Below are positions 1 to 5,611 of a stretch of DNA of 11,944 nucleotides, piece by piece. A program made the translations under genes and the position numbers. The number at the start of each line of letters is the position of its first letter. Position 1 is the first letter of the stretch. The notes below the pieces were generated by a model. That model was not told the DNA's origin and did not search any database. It saw nothing but the letters and a program-made list of their open reading frames with translations. The stretch is from the NCBI GenBank assembly GCA_903862155.1, contig CAIOXF010000232.1, positions 1 through 11,944 on the forward strand, read 5' to 3'. This DNA is from an uncultured cyanobacterium (lineage in GTDB: Bacteria; Cyanobacteriota; Cyanobacteriia; PCC-6307; Cyanobiaceae).

Positions 1-645
1 ATCGGCTCGCTGCGCTTCAACGAGGCCGGTTTGATTCCGGCCGTGGCCCAGGACTGGCTCGATGGCGCGGTGCTGATGGTGGCCTGGATGAACCAGGAGG
101 CGATCGAGCACACCCTGGCTAGCGGCGAGGTGCACTACTGGAGTCGTTCCCGCCAGGAGCTCTGGCATAAGGGCGCCACCAGCGGCCACACCCAGAAACT
201 GCGGGGCCTCCGCTACGACTGCGACGCCGACGTGCTGCTGCTCACGATCGAGCAGACCGGTGAGGTGGCCTGCCACACCGGCGCCCGCAGCTGCTTCTAC
301 GAAGACGACGCCCAGCCCAGCGCCGGTGGCCCCGCGGCCCTGCCGCCGCCGGCGGATGTATGCACCGAGCTGATGCGGGTGATCGAGGGCCGCCGCGATC
401 GCCCCGAGCCCGGCAGCTACACCAACAAGCTGCTGGAGGGGGGCGACAACCGCATCCTCAAGAAGATCGGCGAGGAGAGCGCCGAATTCGTGATGGCCTG
501 CAAAGACGGCAAGGCTGAGGAGATTGCCGGTGAAGCCGCCGACATCGTGTTTCACCTGCAGGTGGCCCTGGCTCACCACGGGGTGAGCTGGCGCGATGTG
601 CAGCAGGTGTTGGCCCAGCGCCGCGGAGCTCCGCGCCGGGAGTAG
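1..645 (+). CDS. hisIE: HisIE bifunctional histidine biosynthesis enzyme, 5'-truncated by the window
   Basis: This is a bifunctional enzyme for steps 2 and 3 of histidine biosynthesis in the cytosol: phosphoribosyl-ATP pyrophosphohydrolase (HisE) and phosphoribosyl-AMP cyclohydrolase (HisI). The reading frame is open from base 1, and codons 1-30 (reading RFNEAGLIPAV onward) already match the HisI N-terminus, so the real start lies upstream and the TTG at 31 is internal. The HisI half shows HYWSRSRQELWHKGATSGHTQ, then the metal-binding cluster DCDAD near 217-231 and the zinc cysteines in ACHTGARSCFY (Cys codons at 271 and 292). A Pro/Ala-rich linker at about 304-360 leads into HisE, with NKLLEGGDNRILKKIGEESAE (trimmed here to its ends: NKLL...EESAE) and GEAADIVFHL, the acidic Mg-binding helices. 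It ends 9 bp before the ABC ATPase start, so cotranscription is possible although the functions are unrelated. Confidence 0.97.
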   Translation: MGSLRFNEAGLIPAVAQDWLDGAVLMVAWMNQEAIEHTLASGEVHYWSRSRQELWHKGATSGHTQKLRGLRYDCDADVLLLTIEQTGEVACHTGARSCFYEDDAQPSAGGPAALPPPADVCTELMRVIEGRRDRPEPGSYTNKLLEGGDNRILKKIGEESAEFVMACKDGKAEEIAGEAADIVFHLQVALAHHGVSWRDVQQVLAQRRGAPRRE

Positions 646-654
646 CTTGCGTTG

Positions 655-1434
655 ATGGTGGAAACGGTTCTCGAAGTCAGCGGGCTCACCGTGGGCCGGC
701 AGGGCGAGCCGGCTGTCGAGAACGTGAGCTTCAGCCTTGCCGCTGAAACCGACACCGCCCTGGTGGGCCCCAATGGCGCCGGCAAGAGCACCCTGGTGCA
801 GGCCCTGCTCGGCATCCTTCCCCGCCAGGCCGGTGAGGTGCGGGTATTGGGGGCACCCCTTTCCCCAGGCGGGAGGCTGCCGGCGGCGGTGCGGGCCCAG
901 GTGGCCTACCTGCCCCAGCAGGTGGTGGTGAAGGGGCGCTTCCCCCTCACCGTGGCGGAATTTGTGGCTTTGGGTTGGGAGCCCAGCGGGCTGCGCCTCC
1001 CCTGGAGCCACCGGACGGCCCGGGAGGCGGCGGTGCAGATGGCCCTGGCCCGCACCGGCTGCACGGATCTGGCCGATCGCCTGATCAGCGCCCTCTCCAC
1101 CGGCCAGTGGAAGCGGGTATTGCTCGCCTTCTGCGTGGTGTGGCCCCGCAAGCTGCTGGTGCTGGATGAGGCCCAGGCTGGCCTGGATCCCCAGGCGGCT
1201 GAGCAGTTCCACAGCCTGCTGTTCGATCTGCGCCGCAGTGAGGGCTGGGCCGTGCTCCAGATCTCCCACGACCTCGACATGGTGCGCCGCACCTGCGACC
1301 GTGTGATCTGCCTCAACCGCAGCCTGCGCTGCGTGGGCAGCCCCGACCACGCCCTCAGCCCGGCCCAGCTGGAGCGTCTCTACGGCCGGGCTTACGTGCC
1401 CTATCACCACCATCACTCCCGTGCCCACGGCTGA
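655..1434 (+). CDS. Metal ABC transporter ATP-binding protein (ZnuC/MntB type)
   Basis: This is the cytoplasmic ATPase of an ABC importer, probably for Zn(II) or Mn(II), 259 aa from the ATG at 655. A TTG at 652 is directly in front and is less likely. The motifs in order are Walker A GPNGAGKST (residues 38-46), Q-loop in YLPQQ (about 86-89), signature ALSTGQWKR (146-154), Walker B LLVLDE (167-172), D-loop GLD, and the H-loop His in QISHD (205). The signature is LSTGQ rather than LSGGQ, and Walker B is followed by AQAGLD rather than the usual PxxGLD. The C-terminus ends YHHHHSRAHG, a His-rich tail that could bind metal. The gene overlaps the permease start by 14 bp, so they are translationally coupled. 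No substrate-binding protein gene or Fur/Zur regulator is nearby, so the metal cannot be assigned from context. Confidence 0.93.
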   Translation: MVETVLEVSGLTVGRQGEPAVENVSFSLAAETDTALVGPNGAGKSTLVQALLGILPRQAGEVRVLGAPLSPGGRLPAAVRAQVAYLPQQVVVKGRFPLTVAEFVALGWEPSGLRLPWSHRTAREAAVQMALARTGCTDLADRLISALSTGQWKRVLLAFCVVWPRKLLVLDEAQAGLDPQAAEQFHSLLFDLRRSEGWAVLQISHDLDMVRRTCDRVICLNRSLRCVGSPDHALSPAQLERLYGRAYVPYHHHHSRAHG

Positions 1435-2278
1435 TTGGCTGGAGCTGCTGCAGTTCCCGTTCATGCAGCGCGCACTGCTGGCAGGCCTGTTCAGTGGCGG
1501 CCTGGGCGGGTTGCTGGGCAGCGTGGCGGTGCTGCGTCAGCTCTCCTTCTTCAGTGATGCCCTGGGCCATTCCGCCCTGCTGGGCATCAGCCTGGGGGTG
1601 CTGCTGGGGGTGGAGCCCACGGTGGTGCTGATTCCCTTCGCCGTGCTGTTCGCCTTGCTGGTGGGGCAGCTGGTTGAGCGCAGCCGCCTGCCCAGCGACG
1701 CGCTGCTGAACATCGTTTATTCGTCGTCGTTGGCGATTGCCGTGGTGGTGCTGCGGCTGGTGAGCTCCCGGGCCGGCAGCCTGGAGCAGCTGCTCTTCGG
1801 CGACATCCTCGGGGTGAGCTGGCGTGATGTGACCCTGCAGGGCGTGCTGCTGCTGGCGGTGCTCGCCTACCTGCTGCTCACCCGCCGCAGCCAGATCCTG
1901 GTGAGCCTCGATGCCGGCCTGGCCGTGAGCCAAGGGGTGGCGGTGGCCTGGCAGCGGTTGGTGTTTGTGGTGGTGCTGGCGGTGGTGGTGGCCCTCTCGA
2001 TCAAGGCGGTGGGGGTGCTGCTGATCAGCGCCTTCGTGGTGATTCCGGCCTGCGCAGCGCGGCTGCTGGCACGGGGCTTCGGCGGCTACGTGGCCTTGGC
2101 CAGTGGCCTGGGGGCCGGTTGCGGCGTGCTCGGCCTGCTGGCTTCGGGGCTGCTCAACCTCCCCTCCGGCCCCTGTGTGGTGATCGTGCAGCTGCTGGTG
2201 TTTCTGGCGGCGCTGCTGATCAGCGCAAACCCGGCTGCTGCTGCAGCCAGAGCACGGTGGCGCGGTCGCGCGGGCTGA
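1421..2278 (+). CDS. Metal ABC transporter permease (ABC-3 / ZnuB family)
   Basis: This is the inner-membrane channel subunit partnering the ATPase encoded just upstream, 285 aa, a normal family length. The GTG at 1421 gives MPTADWLELLQFPFMQRAL, the typical ZnuB-like N-terminus with the QxPFMQRAL motif; an ATG at about 1463 would delete it. The protein is almost entirely hydrophobic, with about eight predicted membrane segments. It carries the family motif LRQLSFFSDALGHSALLGI near residues 40-58, and AVGVLLISAFVVIPACAARL near 200, typical of ABC-3 permeases. The start lies inside the ATPase gene, so coupled translation is likely. The last 59 bp are overlapped by the convergent metzincin gene, leaving no room for an ordinary terminator between them. 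Zn versus Mn specificity cannot be read from the sequence. Confidence 0.93.
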   Translation: MPTADWLELLQFPFMQRALLAGLFSGGLGGLLGSVAVLRQLSFFSDALGHSALLGISLGVLLGVEPTVVLIPFAVLFALLVGQLVERSRLPSDALLNIVYSSSLAIAVVVLRLVSSRAGSLEQLLFGDILGVSWRDVTLQGVLLLAVLAYLLLTRRSQILVSLDAGLAVSQGVAVAWQRLVFVVVLAVVVALSIKAVGVLLISAFVVIPACAARLLARGFGGYVALASGLGAGCGVLGLLASGLLNLPSGPCVVIVQLLVFLAALLISANPAAAAARARWRGRAG

Positions 2279-2876
2279 GCTGGCGCACCGGTTGGGCCCC
2301 CGGCACTGCTGCCATGGCATCGGCGGGGTTGTCGCTATGGCCCCAGAGCCCAAAGGCGTGGCCCAGCTCATGCAGCGCCGTGGCTTCGATGGCCTCGGGC
2401 CTCTGACCGGGGCTGATCATTACGGTGATGCGTGGCTCCAGCTGCTCCGTTTGGGCAACACTGCCATCAGCTGAGGCGCGCTTTACTTTCGCCAGCTCCA
2501 GCACGGCGCGTCCGTGGCTGGCCCGTCCGTTTTTGAGCGGCGGCCGGCGGCGGAACACCAGCACCTGGGCCTGATCCGGATTGCTCACCCGGGTGATCGG
2601 CAGCACACCGCCCCAGGTGGCGAGGGCCCCATCCACGGCCTGGAGCCAGGCCTGGTCCCAGCGAGCGCCAGGCCCTTCGCTGGTGCTGGGCTCCACCCAC
2701 ACGCACCAATGATCCCGGCGGGGCCAGCCCAACGCGGTGGCCTGCAGGCGGTGGCGGTAGTCGTTGCCGGCGGGATCGGGTGCCGGTGGGGGCGGCGGTT
2801 GCAGATCCTGCGGGGGCGGCACCAGGGTGCTGCCCAGGCTCACCGCACAGGCCGCCGCAGCCGCCAGCAGGCTCAC
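2220..2876 (-). CDS. Secreted metzincin-like Zn-dependent protease
   Basis: This is a predicted exported zinc metalloprotease of 218 aa; its substrate is unknown. The GTG start at 2876 overlaps the DUF2214 stop (GTGA), and no alternative start lies upstream in frame. The N-terminus (MSLLAAAAACAVSLGS) is a short hydrophobic export signal without basic residues. Cys10 in AAAC could be a weak lipobox. A Pro-rich linker (PPPQDLQPPPPPAPDP) follows, then a catalytic domain. The active site reads HELGHAFGLWGHS (His169, Glu170, His173, His180), with a plausible Met-turn Met188 in NPADAMA. Between Gly176 and the third His there are three residues, whereas the classical metzincin motif HExxHxxGxxH has two. 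I recall similar HExxHxxGxxGHS motifs in other cyanobacterial homologues. The 3' end overlaps the permease gene by 59 bp. Confidence 0.85.
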   Translation of the reverse strand: MSLLAAAAACAVSLGSTLVPPPQDLQPPPPPAPDPAGNDYRHRLQATALGWPRRDHWCVWVEPSTSEGPGARWDQAWLQAVDGALATWGGVLPITRVSNPDQAQVLVFRRRPPLKNGRASHGRAVLELAKVKRASADGSVAQTEQLEPRITVMISPGQRPEAIEATALHELGHAFGLWGHSDNPADAMAAVPGAQPVRQLSPRDRATVLWLQQQPGLR

Positions 2877-3364
2877 GCGGCGGGCAGGCCTACACCGCGG
2901 GCCATCAGGGTGGCCAGCAGGGGAATCAGGGCGAAGCCCACCAGCTCGATGTTGAGGATCCAGGCCAGGCGGTTGGCCAACGCCTCGCTCACCTGGGGCA
3001 GCTCACCCTTGCGCAGGGGGATGGCCCAGAGGATGTAGGTGATCGTGGGATACAGCGACAGGCCACCCACGGAGAGATAGAGGCCCACCTTCCACCAGAA
3101 CAGCGGGTTTTCCGTGTAGAAGGCGCTGCCCTGACCGAAGTACATCACCCGCAGGATGCCGCTCACCAGCAGGGCCAGCGCTGCCATCCCGTACACGATG
3201 TCGGTGATCACCATCAAGGTGGCATCGGCCTTGTTGGGGTTGGGCTTGATCAGCCGCCGTTCGAGCACCAGAGCCCCAAAGCAGAGCATGAAGCTGAGGT
3301 AGTGCACGTAGGCCACCCCGGCGCGGGGCAACACCTCGGGTGGGATGGCGGCAAGCAGGCTCAT
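2873..3364 (-). CDS. DUF2214 family integral membrane protein
   Basis: This is a cyanobacterial membrane protein of unknown function, 163 aa from an ATG at 3364. Four hydrophobic segments are visible at about residues 13-35, 50-72, 90-113 and 135-157. The recognisable features are AYVHYLSFMLCFGALVLER at the first helix, the RVMYFGQGSAFYTENPLFW loop (about 72-90), and WKVGLYLSVGG in helix 3. These fit the DUF2214 family, whose role is not established. Conserved His21 and other buried polar residues are compatible with cofactor binding or redox function, but that is speculation. It overlaps the downstream metzincin gene by 4 bp (GTGA), so the two are probably cotranscribed and translationally coupled. 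The promoter should lie in the 172-bp divergent region shared with the sigma factor gene. Confidence 0.88.
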   Translation of the reverse strand: MSLLAAIPPEVLPRAGVAYVHYLSFMLCFGALVLERRLIKPNPNKADATLMVITDIVYGMAALALLVSGILRVMYFGQGSAFYTENPLFWWKVGLYLSVGGLSLYPTITYILWAIPLRKGELPQVSEALANRLAWILNIELVGFALIPLLATLMARGVGLPAA

Positions 3365-3536
3365 CGGAGGGCGCTGGTGGGCGTGGTGGGCCGCAACGGT
3401 AGCGAATCCGTAGACAATCGGTAATTCGAAAGTTGGCGTGTAATTAGGAAGCGGATGTGAAAGTTGGAAGCTTTCCTGTCGGTTGGTTGATTGCGCCGAA
3501 TTCTCCGTAGGTTCAATTCAGTGCAAAGAGGTCTCC
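3365..3536. promoter_or_regulatory. Divergent intergenic control region of DUF2214 and sigma factor genes
   Basis: This 172-bp non-coding region is clearly richer in A+T than its surroundings, especially between 3411 and 3520, and must hold promoters for both divergent genes. It contains a 9-bp direct repeat (listed separately), two GTAATT hexamers (3421-3426 and 3440-3445), and TAGACA at 3411-3416. TTGATT at 3487-3492 with TAGGTT at 3508-3513 is a weak -35/-10 candidate for the sigma gene, with a 15-bp spacer. No promoter can be fixed with confidence. An AGAGG at about 3527-3531 is a reasonable ribosome binding site for the ATG at 3537. Confidence 0.5.
3428..3467 (+). repeat. Direct repeat GAAAGTTGG, two copies 31 bp apart
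   Basis: GAAAGTTGG occurs at 3428-3436 and 3459-3467. The start-to-start distance of 31 bp is about three turns of B-DNA, so both copies face the same side of the helix. The downstream copy also begins a small inverted repeat, GAAAG (3459-3463) with CTTTC further on at about 3471-3475. These could be activator or repressor sites for the sigma factor gene or the divergent DUF2214 gene. No known regulator consensus is recognised. Confidence 0.45.
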
Positions 3537-4463
3537 ATGGCGAGCTCATTGAGTGCCTATCTCGGTGAAATTGGCCGCCATCAGTTGCTCACCCCCGAGC
3601 AGGAGCTCACTCTGGGCCGCAAAGTGCAGGCCATGGCTGCATTGCAGGAGCGTTGCCGCGCAGCCGGGGGCCAGGGCCCTGCCTGCGTCTTCAATGATCT
3701 CGAGCGCCGCACCATGCGCCTCGGTGAGCGGGCCAAAGCCCAGATGATCACGGCCAACCTGCGGCTGGTGGTGAATCTGGCCAAGCGCTATCAGAACAAG
3801 GGCCTGGATCTGCTGGATCTCATTCAGGAGGGCACCCTCGGCCTCACCCGCGCCGTGGAGAAATACGACCCCACCCGCGGCCACCGCTTCAGTACGTATG
3901 CCTACTGGTGGATTCGCCAGGGCCTCAATCGCGCCCTCTCCACCCAAAGTCGCACGATTCGCATTCCCGTGAATGTGAATGAAAAGCTCACCCGCCTGCG
4001 AGCAGCCAAGGCCCGTTACCTCCAGAGCCACGGTGTGCAGGCCGGGCCCAAGCAGCTGGCCCAGATGCTCAATCTGCCCCTGGAGGATGTGGAGGAGCTG
4101 CTGGGCTGTGAGCTGCGCAGCGTCACCGTGAGCCTGCAGGGGGTGGTGAAGTCGAAGTCGGATCCCTCCGAGCTGGTGGATGTGCTGCCTAGCCCGGAGC
4201 TGCCCCCGCTGGAGCGGGCCGAGCTGGCTGAGCGCACCGCCTCGGTTTGGACCCTGCTCGACAAGGCCAGCCTCACCCCTAAGGAGCGCACGGTGGTGAT
4301 GCTGCGCTTCGGCCTCGATGGCAGCAACGAATGGCGCACCCTGGCCGAGGTGGCCCGCCAGCTCCAGTGCAGCCGGGAGTACTGCCGCCAGGTGGTGCAG
4401 CGGGCCCTGCGCAAGCTGCGCAAGTGCGGGATCGATAACGGCCTGGCGGAGGTGGCCGTCTAG
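3537..4463 (+). CDS. RpoD-like group 2 (alternative) sigma-70 factor
   Basis: This is an alternative sigma factor of the sigma-70 family, 308 aa from the ATG at 3537, which is preceded by AGAGG. An in-frame GTG at 3483 would add 18 residues unlike the family start and is rejected. The order is region 1.2 (SAYLGEIGRHQLLTPEQE, residues 4-22), region 2 with NLRLVVNLAKRY (74-85), the core-binding DLIQEGTLGL (94-103) and KYDPTRGHRFSTYAYWWIRQ (109-128) for -10 melting and recognition, region 3 (about 130-205), and region 4 (about 235-300) with LTPKERTVVMLRFGLDG and a helix-turn-helix for the -35 element. It lacks region 1.1 and the long non-conserved region of the primary sigma, which fits the group 2 factors cyanobacteria use under stress or diel change. 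The last third (SREYCRQVVQRALRKLRK) is intact, so it should be functional. Confidence 0.95.
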   Translation: MASSLSAYLGEIGRHQLLTPEQELTLGRKVQAMAALQERCRAAGGQGPACVFNDLERRTMRLGERAKAQMITANLRLVVNLAKRYQNKGLDLLDLIQEGTLGLTRAVEKYDPTRGHRFSTYAYWWIRQGLNRALSTQSRTIRIPVNVNEKLTRLRAAKARYLQSHGVQAGPKQLAQMLNLPLEDVEELLGCELRSVTVSLQGVVKSKSDPSELVDVLPSPELPPLERAELAERTASVWTLLDKASLTPKERTVVMLRFGLDGSNEWRTLAEVARQLQCSREYCRQVVQRALRKLRKCGIDNGLAEVAV

Positions 4464-4478
4464 GGGTGGTCGTCTGAG

Positions 4479-4512
4479 CAGGGAGCTCAGCTGGCCAGGG
4501 AGCTCAGCTCAC
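4479..4512 (+). repeat. Tandem 17-bp direct repeat downstream of the sigma gene
   Basis: Two adjacent 17-bp units (4479-4495 and 4496-4512) match at 15 of 17 positions and share the perfect 14-mer CAGGGAGCTCAGCT. They begin 15 bp after the sigma factor stop, within the 98 bp before the preferred YkvA start. CTGAGC (4474-4479) and GCTCAG (4485-4490) could pair as a 6-bp hairpin with a 5-nt loop, but no T-tract follows. Possible roles are a paired protein-binding site or an mRNA structure; nothing establishes either. Confidence 0.6.
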
Positions 4513-4561
4513 AATCCACCTTGGCCCCAGAATCGCGGTGCTCCTGCGTGGCATTCGCTCG

Positions 4562-4912
4562 ATGGCCCAGGTTGTGAACGCCGAGGTGCTCGACAGCACG
4601 GTGGTGGATGAGGCCCTGCTGCTGCGGCTGCTGCGCCGGGCCGGCCGTCTGGTGGCCCGGCCTGCCCTGGAGTGCCTGGAGCTGCTGCTCGATGCCGATA
4701 CGCCTGCGCCGGTGAAGCTCACGGTGCTGGCAGCGCTCACCTATTTACTGGTGCCGCTGGATCTGGTGCCCGATTTCATTCCGGCGGCAGGCTTCTCCGA
4801 CGACCTGGTGGCGATCACCACCCTGCTCACCCTGTGCGGGCGCCATCGCACCGAGGCCATCCGGATGCGGGCTCAGCGCAAACTGGATCGCTGGTTTCCC
4901 CTGGGCCGATGA
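4562..4912 (+). CDS. YkvA / DUF1232 family protein
   Basis: This is a small protein of 116 aa from the ATG at 4562. An in-frame GTG at 4538 would add eight residues, and neither start has a clear Shine-Dalgarno, so the start is uncertain. The family signature YLLVPLDLVPDFIP (residues 61-74) followed by GFSDDLVAITTLL identifies a DUF1232 (YkvA) domain. This is a short hydrophobic hairpin often thought to associate with membranes, and its biochemical role is unknown. The first 55 residues are helical and charged (LLLRLLRRAGRLVARPALE), and the tail is RAQRKLDRWFPLGR. The stop overlaps the next ATG as ATGA, so the following unknown gene is translationally coupled. The upstream control region is short and carries the tandem repeat. 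Confidence 0.88.
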   Translation: MAQVVNAEVLDSTVVDEALLLRLLRRAGRLVARPALECLELLLDADTPAPVKLTVLAALTYLLVPLDLVPDFIPAAGFSDDLVAITTLLTLCGRHRTEAIRMRAQRKLDRWFPLGR

Positions 4913-5241
4913 GTGAGATGACGTATCTCACCAGCGAACAACACGACGACCTGCAGGCGTTCATCAAGGACTGGCTGCGCCATGCCGGCCGTACCCAGGC
5001 CGATCTGCGCCGGGCGCTGCATGCCAGTTCGATCCGCATGCCCGTGCTGATGGAGGTGCTGGCCAGCACCTATGCCAGCCAGGGGCTCACCGGTCTGGCG
5101 GCCCAGCTCTGCAGCATCGAAGACCTGTGGCAGGGCGAGGACGGCTGGGACCGTGCCGGCGATGCCGTGCCGAGCCTCGACGATTCCCTCGGTCAGCTGG
5201 ATCTGCTGCTGCAGGAAATCCGCATGGATCAGGTGGATTGA
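4909..5241 (+). CDS. Conserved-looking hypothetical protein, 110 aa, coupled to YkvA gene
   Basis: I do not recognise this gene by function. The ATG at 4909 overlaps the YkvA stop (ATGA), which decides the start over the much longer open frame extending upstream within ykvA. The protein is 110 aa, hydrophilic and acidic at its C-terminus (DLWQGEDGWD, then LDDSLGQLDLLLQEIRMDQ), with no signal peptide or membrane segment. The N-terminal part (HDDLQAFIKDWLRHAGRTQADLRRAL, residues about 12-37, given here only as description) looks all-helical. RTQADLRRAL followed by MPVLMEVLASTY resembles a helix-turn-helix spacing, but this is a weak impression. Codon use matches the neighbours. It is probably a lineage-restricted picocyanobacterial protein working with, or simply cotranscribed with, the DUF1232 protein. 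Confidence 0.75.
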   Translation: MSEMTYLTSEQHDDLQAFIKDWLRHAGRTQADLRRALHASSIRMPVLMEVLASTYASQGLTGLAAQLCSIEDLWQGEDGWDRAGDAVPSLDDSLGQLDLLLQEIRMDQVD

Positions 5242-5254
5242 GGGCGGTTCGCCC
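5242..5254 (+). terminator. Candidate hairpin just after the 110-aa gene
   Basis: GGGCG (5242-5246), loop GTT, CGCCC (5250-5254) form a compact 5-bp all-GC hairpin starting directly after the TGA at 5239-5241. It is followed by CTGATT, not a real U-tract, so intrinsic termination would be weak. It may attenuate readthrough toward the next gene or only stabilise the 3' end. Confidence 0.3.
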
Positions 5255-5294
5255 CTGATTCCGAGGCAGAGTGGACGCAGTCACCCCCTGCCCG

Positions 5295-5564
5295 ATGGCC
5301 CGCCGAATCCCTGGTTTTGCCGTGATGGGGATGCTCTGCGCGGCCCTGGCACCGGTGGGCGCTGAGCTCCTCGATCCCAAGGCAGCCCAGGCCCAGGTTC
5401 AGCAGTTCATCCTGGGCCCGGGCAGCAGCGTGGGCCCCTCCACCGAGGTGAAGCCCAAGGATTGCGTAACTGGCCCCGACGGTTCGATCACCTGCAACAC
5501 CCAGCTGGTGAATCCCCCCGGCACCACCGAAGCCAAGCCCCTTTACTCGCCGTGGGATAAGTAG
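5295..5564 (+). CDS. Small exported protein with two cysteines, unknown function
   Basis: This protein is 89 aa from the ATG at 5295. An upstream in-frame GTG at 5271 would add MDAVTPCP and spoil the signal sequence. The N-terminus MARRIPGFAVMGMLCAALAPVGA has a basic n-region and a hydrophobic core, so a Sec signal peptide with cleavage around residues 23-35 is likely (the AQA before QVQQF is another plausible site). The mature part includes FILGPGSSVGPSTEVKP, then DCVTGPDGSITCNTQLVNPP with Cys57 and Cys67, which could form a disulfide in the periplasm or lumen. I recall similar short proteins in picocyanobacteria, but no function. It stands 53 bp after the previous gene and 47 bp before psiE. 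Confidence 0.78.
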   Translation: MARRIPGFAVMGMLCAALAPVGAELLDPKAAQAQVQQFILGPGSSVGPSTEVKPKDCVTGPDGSITCNTQLVNPPGTTEAKPLYSPWDK

Positions 5565-5570
5565 GTCCTG

Positions 5571-5586
5571 CGGAGGTCATTCTCCG
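5571..5586 (+). terminator. Small hairpin between the exported protein gene and psiE
   Basis: CGGAG (5571-5575), a 6-nt loop and CTCCG (5582-5586) form a 5-bp stem located 7 bp after the stop codon at 5562-5564, followed by TTCGG. There is no U-tract. It could be a weak terminator or leader structure for the PsiE gene, whose AGGAG ribosome binding site is at 5601-5605. Confidence 0.25.
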
Positions 5587-5611
5587 TTCGGCTGAGCGAT
5601 AGGAGCGGCGG

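Noticed and set aside
395..402. HIP1 octamer GCGATCGC (also at 11410-11417)
   Set aside because: Only two copies were noticed in 12 kb, close to what a high-GC sequence would give by chance, so no enrichment is claimed.
1405..1416. CACCACCATCAC run suggesting an engineered His tag
   Set aside because: It lies inside a natural operon overlap, with codons and flanks continuing the native gene; no vector sequence is present.
1355..2371. Long minus-strand open frame (338 aa) opposite the ABC permease
   Set aside because: Its translation is a Gln/His-rich low-complexity run with no domain, caused by the high-GC codon pattern of the permease on the other strand.
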